64,000 bases of DNA from Mesorhizobium sp. LHD-90 (GTDB lineage: Bacteria > Pseudomonadota > Alphaproteobacteria > Rhizobiales > Rhizobiaceae): positions 238,392 through 302,391 of the forward strand of contig NZ_JAVFVV010000007.1 of NCBI RefSeq assembly GCF_030929505.1. Direction: 5' to 3'. This document shows, in pieces, positions 10,294 through 18,153 of the stretch. The notes under the pieces are model-generated. The model saw nothing but the letters and a program-made list of their open reading frames with translations. It did not search any database and was not told where the DNA came from. Every line of letters starts with the position of its first letter. Position 1 is the stretch's first letter. The position numbers were made by a program, and so were the translations under genes.

Positions 10294-10559
10294 GGGTGCG
10301 TCCTTCGAGGCTCGCCCGTGAAGGCTTTCTTTCATATTTTCAACGCTTCGCGGGCTCGCACCTCAGGATGAGGGCGGACGTTCCAGCAGCGCTAACCTTC
10401 AACCTACTGCGACTTCTCGCGGCCGAACTCCTGATAGCTTCTGCCATGGACTTTTGCGATTGGCGTGCCGGCACAACCTCCCTCATCCTGAGGTGCGAGC
10501 CCGCAAGGCTTTTGAAGTTTGTAAGGACCCTTTGCGGGCGAGCCTCGAAGGACGCACCC
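10294..10559. repeat. Long intergenic inverted repeat
   Basis: The 306-base gap between the DapA-like gene and the hydrolase has no gene. It is filled by an imperfect palindrome: GGGTGCGTCCTTCGAGGCTC at 10294-10313 is mirrored at 10540-10559, and GGGCTCGCACCTCAGGATGAG near 10352 is mirrored by the complement ending near 10504. This is a repeat type common between genes of rhizobia and relatives and differs in sequence from the one at 1031-1166. It may act as a bidirectional transcription stop for the convergent genes. Confidence 0.7.
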
Positions 10560-10575
10560 GACATTGTGAAACGGC

Positions 10576-11253
10576 CTAGGATTTTCCCGCCGTCTTCAAC
10601 CACCCCAGCGCCGTCCCACTATCCGCCACCCAGCCGAATTTCATCGCGAAATTCCTGAGCGTCGCGGCCTGGAGGTCGGGCGCGAAGGAGGAGACGCCGT
10701 CGGAGATCAGCGTCGTGCGGTAGCCGTGATGGAATGCCTCGCGTGCGGTTTCCTCGACGCAGATCTGCGCGACCGTGCCAGTCACCAGCAGTGAGCGCAC
10801 GCCGAGCGCCTTGAGCCGGGCGTCGAGGTCGGTGGCATGAAATGAGCCGTAGCCGAACTTGTCGATGACCGCTTCGCCAGGCTGCGGCGCCAGTTCGGCG
10901 ATGACATCGCCGCATTCCAGTTCGCCATCGGCATCCGCGTAGGTGCGCTTCACACCCTTCCAGCAGCATTTCACCTCCGCCTGGCATTGACGCGACCAGA
11001 GCCACATCAGTTCCGGCGTGTCGCGGGCATAGAAGCGCGTGTAGACCACCGGCCGTCCGAGCGCGCGGAAGGCGGCGATCAGCCGACGGATCGGCTCGAT
11101 TGTCGCGCGCGCATCCGGCACCTCCAGCGGTGCGCCGATGCGCACGAAATCGTTCTGCATGTCGACGATGAGCAGAGCGGCATCCGCAACCCGCTCGGCC
11201 GGAGGCACGTCGGCTGCGTCTTTCCACTCACTCGATATGGCAGCGGCGGACAT
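10576..11253 (-). CDS. Isochorismatase-family cysteine hydrolase
   Basis: A 225-residue alpha/beta cysteine hydrolase. The triad is readable: D31 (IVDMQNDF), K132 (VIDKFGYGSF) and C165 (AQICVEETAREA). Family members hydrolyse amides such as N-carbamoyl compounds, ureidoacrylate or nicotinamide. The start at 11253 (MSAAA) is preferred over 11286 because the longer frame adds an unrelated stretch. The upstream region contains the second copy of the TetR-type palindrome, so it probably belongs to the same regulon as the DapA-like enzyme. Confidence 0.85.
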   Translation of the reverse strand: MSAAAISSEWKDAADVPPAERVADAALLIVDMQNDFVRIGAPLEVPDARATIEPIRRLIAAFRALGRPVVYTRFYARDTPELMWLWSRQCQAEVKCCWKGVKRTYADADGELECGDVIAELAPQPGEAVIDKFGYGSFHATDLDARLKALGVRSLLVTGTVAQICVEETAREAFHHGYRTTLISDGVSSFAPDLQAATLRNFAMKFGWVADSGTALGWLKTAGKS

Positions 11254-11317
11254 GGCGGATCCGGTTTCGAGGGCTGGTCGAAGCACGATGGATCAGCGTG
11301 CAAGGTGAGTCAACGTC

Positions 11318-11335
11318 TTCCAACCGGTTGGTTGA
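11318..11335. promoter_or_regulatory. Second copy of the TetR-type palindrome
   Basis: TTCCAACCGGTTGGTTGA here matches 16 of 18 positions of the site at 9091-9108 (AACCAACCGGTTGGTTGA). It lies in the divergent intergenic region, 65 bases upstream of the hydrolase start at 11253 (minus) and 110 bases upstream of the SorC-type gene (plus). Two near-identical sites 2.2 kb apart, each in front of an enzyme gene, are good evidence for a shared repressor. Confidence 0.65.
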
Positions 11336-11376
11336 TTAGCCGGCGATCAGGACCCGCCGGTCCTGCAAATCGCGCG

Positions 11377-11419
11377 TTGACACATGTGAAAAATTTTGCA
11401 ACGTTTGAAAAAATTATCA
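11377..11419 (+). promoter_or_regulatory. Promoter region with 16-bp direct repeats upstream of the polyol operon
   Basis: A TTGACA box is at 11377-11382. It is followed by two A/T-rich direct repeats, TGTGAAAAATTTTGCA (11385-11400) and TTTGAAAAAATTATCA (11404-11419), 12 of 16 identical and 19 bases apart, ending 26 bases before the regulator start. SorC/DeoR-type regulators commonly bind such sites and autoregulate. The -10 box is not clear. Confidence 0.45.
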
Positions 11420-11444
11420 AGCCACGCCGACAGAGCCTGGACGA

Positions 11445-12416
11445 ATGGCAGGGATTGGAAACGGCCTTCGCGACGATGAAAGCAGCATGGCGACGCGCGC
11501 CGCCTGGCTGCATTATGCCGGCGGGCTGACCCAATCGGAGGTCGCCAAGCGCCTCGGCCTCACCAGCCTCAAGGCGCACCGGCTGATTACCAGGGCCAAC
11601 CAGGACGGGCTGGTGAAGGTTTTCATCGACGGCGACGTGTCCGAATGCGTCGAGTTCGAGACCGAGCTCTGCAAGCGCTACGGGCTGGACTATTGCGAGG
11701 TCGTGCCGGAGTTCGACGACGAGGTTCTGCCGCTGAAGGCGCTCGGCATGTCCGGCGCGCAGTTTTTGAAGCGCGAGATCGAGCGCGGCGAGCCGGCGCT
11801 GATCGGCGTCGGCCATGGCCGCACGCTCGCGGCCTGCGTCGAATATCTGCCGAGGACGCTGGCGGGTTCGATCCGCTTCGTCTCGCTGCTCGGCGGCCTG
11901 ACCCGGAAATTTTCGGCCAACCCGCATGACGTGATCCACCGGCTGGCCGAACGCACCGGCGCGGAAGCCTATGTGATGCCGGTACCGATGTTCGCCAACA
12001 CGGCCGAGGACCGCGCCGTGCTGATCGGCCAGAAGGGCGTCAGCGAGGTGTTCGATCTTGCTAGGGCGGCCGACCTGCTGCTTGCCGGCATCGGCACCAC
12101 CGAGCGCGAGGCCTCGCTGGTCGCCACGGGCATGGTCGAGCGTGGCGAGATGGAAGAGGTCAAGCGCGGCGGCGGCGTCGGCGAACTCTTGGGCCATTTC
12201 TTCGACGACGAGGGAAAACCGTTCGAGACCGCGCTGTCTGGCCGCGTGCTGGCGATCGGCCGGCAGGATTTGCGCAACAGGAGGATTGTCGCCGTCGCCG
12301 GCGGCAAGGTGAAGACTCGCGCCATCAAGTCGGTGCTGGAAAGCCGCTATCTCGGCGGCCTGATCACCGACGAGCGAACGGCGCGGTCTCTGGTGGAGGA
12401 AAAGCCGGTCGGGTAG
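11445..12416 (+). CDS. SorC/DeoR family sugar-binding transcriptional regulator (EryD-like)
   Basis: A 323-residue regulator with an N-terminal helix-turn-helix (about residues 27-52, LTQSEVAKRLGL...KAHRLI) and a C-terminal sugar-phosphate-binding domain (PF04198-type), seen in GVGHGRTLAACVEYL, SLLGGLTRK and LLLAGIGT. This is the architecture of EryD, the erythritol operon repressor. It is the first gene of a co-directional run of about 15 kb of polyol transport and catabolism genes and starts 43 bases before the binding-protein gene, so it probably controls that operon and itself in response to a phosphorylated intermediate. Confidence 0.87.
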   Translation: MAGIGNGLRDDESSMATRAAWLHYAGGLTQSEVAKRLGLTSLKAHRLITRANQDGLVKVFIDGDVSECVEFETELCKRYGLDYCEVVPEFDDEVLPLKALGMSGAQFLKREIERGEPALIGVGHGRTLAACVEYLPRTLAGSIRFVSLLGGLTRKFSANPHDVIHRLAERTGAEAYVMPVPMFANTAEDRAVLIGQKGVSEVFDLARAADLLLAGIGTTEREASLVATGMVERGEMEEVKRGGGVGELLGHFFDDEGKPFETALSGRVLAIGRQDLRNRRIVAVAGGKVKTRAIKSVLESRYLGGLITDERTARSLVEEKPVG

Positions 12417-12459
12417 CCGGCAAAATTCGCAACCGAACTACCCTGTGGAGGAGAATGGA

Positions 12460-13905
12460 ATGTACGAGAGAGAGAAAGATCTGATCGGCGCGTTCCTGCG
12501 CGGACAGGTGGATCGCCGCGGCCTGATCAAGGGTCTTGGCGCGATGGGGCTCGCCGCCGGCACCGCCGGCACGCTGCTCAATCTCGGCCAGACGCGGGCG
12601 CTCGCCGCCGACTTCGACTGGCAGGCGCACAAGGGCAAGTCGCTGAAGCTGCTGCTCAACAAGCACCCCTATGCCGACGCCATGATCGCCAATTTGCAGA
12701 CCTTCAAGGATCTGACCGGCATCGAGGTGACCTATGACGTCTTCCCGGAGGACGTCTATTTCGACAAGGTGACGGCGGCGCTGTCGTCGGGCTCGTCGGA
12801 ATACGATGCCTTCATGACCGGCGCCTACATGACCTGGACCTACGGGCCGGCCGGCTGGATCACCGATCTCAACGAATGGATCAAGGACCCGGCCAAGACC
12901 AATCCGAACTATGCCTGGGACGACATGCTGCCAGGTGTGCGCAAATCCTGCGCCTGGAACGGCCAGCCCGGCGGCGTGCTCGGCTCCGACGACGCCAAGC
13001 AGTGGTGCATTCCGTGGGGCTACGAGCAGAACAACCTCACCTACAACAAGGAGATGTTCGACAAGGCGGGCGTAGGCATTCCCGCGAACCTGGATGAACT
13101 GGTCGCCAATTCGGCGAAGCTTACCAAGGATGTCGGCGGTGGCGTCTACGGCATCGGCGTGCGTGGCTCGCGTTCCTGGGCGACGATCCATCCGGGCTTC
13201 CTGTCCGCCTATGCCAATTTCGGCCAGAAGGACCTGAACGTCTCGGCCGACGGCAAGCTTTCGGCGGCGATGAACACGGCCGAATCCAAGGCGTTCCATG
13301 CCAAATGGGTGCAGATGATCCAGGAGAGCGGCCCGAAGGACTGGTCGACCTACACCTGGTATCAGGTCGGCACCGATCTCGGCGCTGGCGCTTCCGCCTC
13401 GATCTTCGACGCCGACATCCTTGGCTACTTCATGAACGGCGGCGACAACAAGATGGCGGGCAAGCTCGCCTATGCCGCCTTCAAGGCCAATCCGGCCGCC
13501 GAGGCGCCGACCCCGAACATCTGGATCTGGTCGCTGGCCATGTCCAACTTCGCCAAGGACAAGGACGCCACCTGGTACTTCCTGCAATGGGCGTCCGGGC
13601 CGGAGCACGCGATCTTCGGCGCCACCAAGATGGACTTCGTCAACCCCGTCCGCGCCTCGGTGTGGAAGGACGAGATGTTCCGCGAGAAGCTGAAGAAGAG
13701 CTATCCGGGTTATGTCGAGATGCACGACGTCTCGGCGCCGGGCGCCTCGATCAAGTTCACCGCGCAGCCGCTGTTCTTCGACCTGACCACCGAATGGGCG
13801 GCGACGCTGCAGAAGATGGTGGCCAAGGAGGTGCCCGTAGACGAGGGCCTAGACCAGCTCGCCCAGTCGATCGACGGGCAGTTGAAGGAAGCCGGGCTCG
13901 GCTGA
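12460..13905 (+). CDS. ABC importer solute-binding protein with Tat signal (polyol/sugar, family 1)
   Basis: A 481-residue extracellular binding protein (SBP family 1, maltose/glycerol type). The N-terminus has a twin-arginine motif (D-R19-R20-G-L-I-K), a hydrophobic stretch and ALA-A near residue 49, so it is probably exported folded by Tat, unusual for such receptors. The ATG at 12460 follows GGAGGAG by 6 bases. Its neighbours, two MalFG-type permeases and two ATPases, resemble the GlpVPQST glycerol importer and the polyol importers of rhizobia. A hairpin follows its stop, which would favour higher levels of this subunit. Confidence 0.9.
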   Translation: MYEREKDLIGAFLRGQVDRRGLIKGLGAMGLAAGTAGTLLNLGQTRALAADFDWQAHKGKSLKLLLNKHPYADAMIANLQTFKDLTGIEVTYDVFPEDVYFDKVTAALSSGSSEYDAFMTGAYMTWTYGPAGWITDLNEWIKDPAKTNPNYAWDDMLPGVRKSCAWNGQPGGVLGSDDAKQWCIPWGYEQNNLTYNKEMFDKAGVGIPANLDELVANSAKLTKDVGGGVYGIGVRGSRSWATIHPGFLSAYANFGQKDLNVSADGKLSAAMNTAESKAFHAKWVQMIQESGPKDWSTYTWYQVGTDLGAGASASIFDADILGYFMNGGDNKMAGKLAYAAFKANPAAEAPTPNIWIWSLAMSNFAKDKDATWYFLQWASGPEHAIFGATKMDFVNPVRASVWKDEMFREKLKKSYPGYVEMHDVSAPGASIKFTAQPLFFDLTTEWAATLQKMVAKEVPVDEGLDQLAQSIDGQLKEAGLG

Positions 13906-13945
13906 GGCATCGGCACGCGCCTTGGCGACAGCGTCGCCGCCTCGT

Positions 13946-13972
13946 CCTTCTCCCCGTTCCGCGGGGAGAAGG
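13946..13972 (+). promoter_or_regulatory. Intercistronic hairpin after the binding-protein gene
   Basis: A 12-bp GC-rich stem (CCTTCTCCCCG at 13946-13956 with its complement ending at 13972) separated by only a few bases forms a stable hairpin in the 215-base gap between the binding-protein and permease genes. No T-tract follows, so it is more likely an mRNA-stabilising or attenuating element than a full terminator. Such hairpins often explain excess binding protein over membrane components. Confidence 0.5.
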
Positions 13973-14120
13973 AGCCGGCAGGCGGATCAGGGACATGGCG
14001 TCGAACCGAGATTGAACTCCCATGCGCGGCCTTAAAAATCCGGCCGCGCCAATGCCCGGCCGGCCGGCGCTACTCCCTGCGTCGGCCGGCCGCGGTGACT
14101 TCAACCAAGACGGAGCTGGC

Positions 14121-15044
14121 ATGACCGCCGTAGTCTCGCAGGGCCGATCCCGTTCGCGCTTCCGTATCGGCAAGCGGGCGCTGCCCTATGTGCTCAGCCT
14201 GCCGGCGCTGCTGGTCTGCATCGGCATCCTGATCCCGTTCCTCACCGCCGCCTGGTACTCGCTGCACCGCTACCGGCTGAGTCAGCCCTGGGGCTACAAG
14301 TTCATCTGGTTCGACAACTATCTCGCCTTCTTCTCCGACCCGAAATTCTGGAACACGCTGCGCGTGTCGCTGGTCTATGCGGGCACCACCGTGGTGCTGG
14401 AGCTTCTGCTCGGGCTGGCGATCGCGCTGCTCTTACAGAAGCGCACCACGCTGAACAATTTCATCTCCATCATGCTCTTGATGCCGCTGATGACGGCGCC
14501 GGCGCTGGCGGCACTGATGTGGAAGCTGATGACCAATCCCGGCTTCGGCATCCTCTCCTATTTCGCCGGCCTGATCGGGCTGGAGGATTTCCGCTGGGCC
14601 TCCTCGCCGTCGACCGCGCTGCTCACCGTCGTGCTGGTCGACATCTGGGTCTACACGCCCTTCATCATGATCCTGCTGCTGGCCGGCCTGCGCTCGCTGC
14701 CGACGCAGCCCTTCGAGGCGGCGGCGCTCGACGGCGTGCCACGCACCTTCGTGTTCTTCCGCATCACCCTGCCGATGCTGACGCCCTATATCCTGACCGC
14801 CACGCTGTTCCGCCTGCTCGATTCCATCCAGCAGTTCGACATCATCTACGCCATGACGCAGGGCGGGCCAGGCGACACGCTCACCGTGTTCCAGGTCGAG
14901 GCGTATCTGAACTTCTTCCAATCGACCAATGTCGGTCGATCGGCAGCCCTGATGATCATCCTGTGGGCGATCACCTACTTCCTGTCGAACATCTTCATCA
15001 AGAACTGGCTGCGTCTGCGCGAACGCGCACGCGGCGAGGCGTGA
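14121..15044 (+). CDS. ABC importer permease, MalF/UgpA type
   Basis: A 307-residue inner-membrane permease with six predicted helices. The cytoplasmic EAA coupling loop is clear near residue 205 (FEAAALDGVPRTFVFFRITLP). The start at 14121 is chosen because the hydrophobic core begins about 25 residues later, as in relatives; a longer frame from 14022 has no ribosome site. It forms the channel with the permease that follows 11 bases downstream and takes the polyol or sugar from the Tat-exported binding protein. Confidence 0.9.
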   Translation: MTAVVSQGRSRSRFRIGKRALPYVLSLPALLVCIGILIPFLTAAWYSLHRYRLSQPWGYKFIWFDNYLAFFSDPKFWNTLRVSLVYAGTTVVLELLLGLAIALLLQKRTTLNNFISIMLLMPLMTAPALAALMWKLMTNPGFGILSYFAGLIGLEDFRWASSPSTALLTVVLVDIWVYTPFIMILLLAGLRSLPTQPFEAAALDGVPRTFVFFRITLPMLTPYILTATLFRLLDSIQQFDIIYAMTQGGPGDTLTVFQVEAYLNFFQSTNVGRSAALMIILWAITYFLSNIFIKNWLRLRERARGEA

Positions 15045-15055
15045 GGGAGGACAAG

Positions 15056-15913
15056 ATGGAACACACATCCGTCCTCGAACGCGTGCTGCGCGGTGCAGCA
15101 CTGACGCTGGTCGTCATCTTCTTCATGTTCCCGCTGTTCTGGATCTTCCTGATGTCGTTCCAGACCAACGAAACGATCCTGCGCATTCCGCCCTCGCTGG
15201 TATTCACGCCTACGCTGGAGAATTATCAGGCGCTGATCACCGGCAAGCTGCAGACGGCGGCGGGTTCGCTCGATATCGCCTTCATGCGCAATCTTTGGAA
15301 TTCCGTGTTCCTGTCGGTGACGTCGGTCGCGGTGTCGCTGCTGCTCGGCGTCCCCGCCGCCTATGCCTTCGCCCGCCACAAGTTCCGCGGCTCGGAGGAC
15401 ATCGCCTTCACGCTGCTCTCCTTCCGCTTCGCGCCGCCGCTGCTGGTGCTGCTGCCGCTCACCATCTATTTCCAGCAGCTCGGCCTCGCCAATACTTATT
15501 TCGGCCTGATCTGGGTCTACCAGTTGATATGCCTGCCGCTGATTCTCTGGATCGTACGCGGCTATTTCGAAGATATTCCCGCCGACATCGAGTACGCCTA
15601 CCGCATCGGCGGCCATTCATGGTTCGCGACCTTCCGAAAGATCGCGCTGCCGCTGGCGGGGCCGGGCATCGCGGCGGCGGGCCTGCTCGCCTTCATCTTC
15701 GCCTGGAACAATTTTGTCTTCGCGCTGGTGCTGGCTTCTGCCGACAAGCAGCCGGTGACGGTCGGCGCGCTGGCCTTCGTCACGGCGAGCGGCATCCAGT
15801 ACGGCCAGATCGCCGCCGCGATCGTGCTGTCGATCACGCCGACGCTGGCGCTGGCGTTGTATGCGCAGCGCTACCTGGTCGAGGGCCTGTCGCTCGGCGC
15901 GGTGAAGGGATAG
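15056..15913 (+). CDS. ABC importer permease, MalG/UgpE type
   Basis: A 285-residue permease with six predicted helices. The N-terminal helix is followed by MSFQTNETILRIPPSL and a periplasmic loop as in MalG-like proteins. The coupling loop reads EYAYRIGGHSWFATFRKIALPL, with the usual EAA alanines changed to Y-A; the central glycine is kept. GGGAGG lies 6 bases before the ATG. It is cotranscribed with its partner and with the ATPase gene 4 bases downstream. Confidence 0.9.
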   Translation: MEHTSVLERVLRGAALTLVVIFFMFPLFWIFLMSFQTNETILRIPPSLVFTPTLENYQALITGKLQTAAGSLDIAFMRNLWNSVFLSVTSVAVSLLLGVPAAYAFARHKFRGSEDIAFTLLSFRFAPPLLVLLPLTIYFQQLGLANTYFGLIWVYQLICLPLILWIVRGYFEDIPADIEYAYRIGGHSWFATFRKIALPLAGPGIAAAGLLAFIFAWNNFVFALVLASADKQPVTVGALAFVTASGIQYGQIAAAIVLSITPTLALALYAQRYLVEGLSLGAVKG

Positions 15914-15916
15914 GAC

Positions 15917-17035
15917 ATGGCCTCTCTCGAACTCAAACATGTCACCAAGCGCTACAAGGGCAGGGCGGTCCTCGACGACCTGACGCTGTCAGTCAGCGAC
16001 GGCGAGACGATCGTGCTGTTCGGTCCCTCCGGCGCCGGCAAGACCGTTCTGCTCCGGCTGATCGCCGGCGTCGTCGAACCCGACGAGGGCAACGTGCTGA
16101 TCGGCGGTGAGGATGTGACCGACGTTGACGCCGAAGAGCGCGGCATCGGCATGGCCTTCCAGAATTTCGCGCTGTTCCCGCATATGAGCGCCTTCGACAA
16201 CATCGCCACGCCGCTGCAGGCGAAGCGCGCTTCGCCCGGCGCGATCAAGGCGGGCGTGGAAAGCGTCGCCAAGCTGCTCAAGATCAGCCATGTGCTGACG
16301 CACCGGCCGCGGGCGCTTTCCAATGGCCAGAAGCAGCGGACCGCGCTGGCCCGCGCGCTGGCCGGCTCGCCGCCGGTGCTGCTGCTCGACGACCCGCTTC
16401 GCAATGTCGACGCGAAACTGCGCTTCGAGATGCGGCTGGAACTGCCGCGCCTGCTCGACGACCAGGGTGCAACGGTTGTCTACGTCACGCAGGACTATAA
16501 GGAGGCGATGGCGCTGGGCGACCGCATCGCGGTGATGAGCCAGGGCCGGATCCGGCAATTGGGCACGCCCGAGCAGATCTATCTCGATCCGGCCGATATC
16601 GAGATCGCGCGGCTGTTCGGCGACCCGACCATCAACCTTCTCGACGTAAAACCGGCGAAGGATGCGCGCGGCGTCTATGTCGGGCTTTCCAACGTGCAGG
16701 TACACCTTGCCGGACCGTTCGAGCAGGCGATCGGCCGCGACTGCGTGATCGGGCTGAGGCCCGAGGCGCTGACCTTCGTGCGCGCCGATGCGCCGGCGGC
16801 GATCCCCGTAACGGTTGAGGCGGAGACGCCGCTCAACGAGAAGACGGTGACGCTGGTGCGCACCGTGCGCGGCCGCGAAATCCTCGTCTCAAGGCCGGCC
16901 GGAACGCCCGGACCCGTTGCGGGCAATGCGCATATCGCCGTCAACCCGAAGAGCGCCTTGCTGTTCGACCGCGCGAGCGGCGCGCGCATCGGCGCGAGCA
17001 AGGTGGTGGCGCTGAAGAGCGGAGCTGCGGCATGA
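15917..17035 (+). CDS. ABC importer ATPase 1, MalK/UgpC type with altered catalytic site
   Basis: A 372-residue ATPase with an N-terminal NBD and a C-terminal TOBE/OB regulatory region (about 240-360). Walker A is normal (GPSGAGKT, 36-43) and the Q-loop has Q82. Two positions differ from the consensus: the signature is LSNGQ (134-138) instead of LSGGQ, and Walker B ends D158-D159-P, with Asp at the usual catalytic Glu. It is paired with a second, different ATPase (4-base ATGA overlap), so the transporter probably runs on an asymmetric heterodimer like GlpS/GlpT of the rhizobial glycerol importer. Confidence 0.9.
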   Translation: MASLELKHVTKRYKGRAVLDDLTLSVSDGETIVLFGPSGAGKTVLLRLIAGVVEPDEGNVLIGGEDVTDVDAEERGIGMAFQNFALFPHMSAFDNIATPLQAKRASPGAIKAGVESVAKLLKISHVLTHRPRALSNGQKQRTALARALAGSPPVLLLDDPLRNVDAKLRFEMRLELPRLLDDQGATVVYVTQDYKEAMALGDRIAVMSQGRIRQLGTPEQIYLDPADIEIARLFGDPTINLLDVKPAKDARGVYVGLSNVQVHLAGPFEQAIGRDCVIGLRPEALTFVRADAPAAIPVTVEAETPLNEKTVTLVRTVRGREILVSRPAGTPGPVAGNAHIAVNPKSALLFDRASGARIGASKVVALKSGAAA

Positions 17036-18153
17036 CCACTGTGCTTGCGATCGAAAACGTCGACAAGTTCTACGGTCCCGTGAACCACGGCGTGCATGCG
17101 GTGAAAGACCTGTCGATGCAGATCGCCAAGGGCGAGATTGTCGCCTTGCTCGGCTCATCGGGCTGCGGAAAAACCTCGACGTTGCGCATGGTCGCCGGCT
17201 TCGAGGAGGTGTCGCGCGGCACGATCGCCATCGCCGGCAAGCCGGCGCACATGCTGCCGCCGGTGAAACGCAATGTCGCCATGGCTTTCGAGGGCTACTC
17301 GCTCTATCCGCCGCTGACGGTTCGCGAAAACATCGCCTTCGCATTGAAGGCGGCGCGGCTGCCCAAGGCGACAGTCGACCAGAAAGTCGCCGAGATAGCA
17401 AAGCTGCTGGAGATCGAGGATATTCTGGAGCGCTATCCGAGTTCCATATCCGGCGGCCAGCAGCAGCGCGCCAGTCTCGGCCGCGCTCTGATCCGCGATG
17501 CCAATCTGCATCTGCTTGACGAACCGATGGGGCAGCTCGAGCCGCAACTGCGCGCCGTCCTTCGCGGGCGCATCAAACATTTCATCAAGGAACGCGGGCT
17601 GACCGCCATCCTGGTCACCCACGACCAGACCGAGGCCAACGCGCTGGCCGACCGCATCGCGGTGATGGAGGGCGGCGTGCTGCAGCAGTTCGACACGCCG
17701 CAAAAAATCAAGGAACGTCCGGCCAATCTGTTCACCGGCACCTTCGTCGGCGAGCCGCCGATGAATGTGTTCGAGGCCTTCGTCTCCGGCGAGGCTGACC
17801 GCATCAAGCTGAAACTGCCGGACGGGCTGGCGCTCGACTACGAGCAGGGCAATTTCGCGCAAGGCGTCCGCGACGCACTGCTCAAGCGTCAACGCGTCGT
17901 GATCGGCATCCGGCCCTATGCGGTGCGCCGCGCGAAGGACGGCGTGCCGGCGACCGTGTCGGCTAACCAGTGGCTGGGAGACCAGACGCATATCGCGGCG
18001 GATTTCGCCGGCGGTTCGCTGGTGCTGGTCGAGCACGACCGCACGCGGCTGGAGCGCGGCGAGACCATCGGCATCCGCATCGACCCGCAGAACCTGCACG
18101 TCTTCGACGCCGGGTCCGGCGCGGCGATCTCGCACGGTCCGGAACTCGCATGA
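17032..18153 (+). CDS. ABC importer ATPase 2, MalK/UgpC type with altered Q-loop
   Basis: A 373-residue ATPase, partner of the preceding one. Walker A is GSSGCGKT (41-48), the signature ISGGQQQR (139-146), Walker B LLDEP with E164 present. The Q-loop glutamine is replaced by E87 (AFEGYSLYP) and the D-loop reads GQLEP instead of the usual SNLDA. Each of the two subunits therefore lacks something the other keeps, which points to one strong and one weak ATP site in the heterodimer. A C-terminal TOBE-like region follows residue 240. It overlaps the kinase gene by 4 bases. Confidence 0.9.
   Translation: MTTVLAIENVDKFYGPVNHGVHAVKDLSMQIAKGEIVALLGSSGCGKTSTLRMVAGFEEVSRGTIAIAGKPAHMLPPVKRNVAMAFEGYSLYPPLTVRENIAFALKAARLPKATVDQKVAEIAKLLEIEDILERYPSSISGGQQQRASLGRALIRDANLHLLDEPMGQLEPQLRAVLRGRIKHFIKERGLTAILVTHDQTEANALADRIAVMEGGVLQQFDTPQKIKERPANLFTGTFVGEPPMNVFEAFVSGEADRIKLKLPDGLALDYEQGNFAQGVRDALLKRQRVVIGIRPYAVRRAKDGVPATVSANQWLGDQTHIAADFAGGSLVLVEHDRTRLERGETIGIRIDPQNLHVFDAGSGAAISHGPELA

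Noticed and set aside
10576..11253. Nicotinamidase assignment for the isochorismatase-like protein
   Set aside because: The triad fits the whole superfamily, but nicotinamidase metal ligands were not recognised, so only the family name is given.
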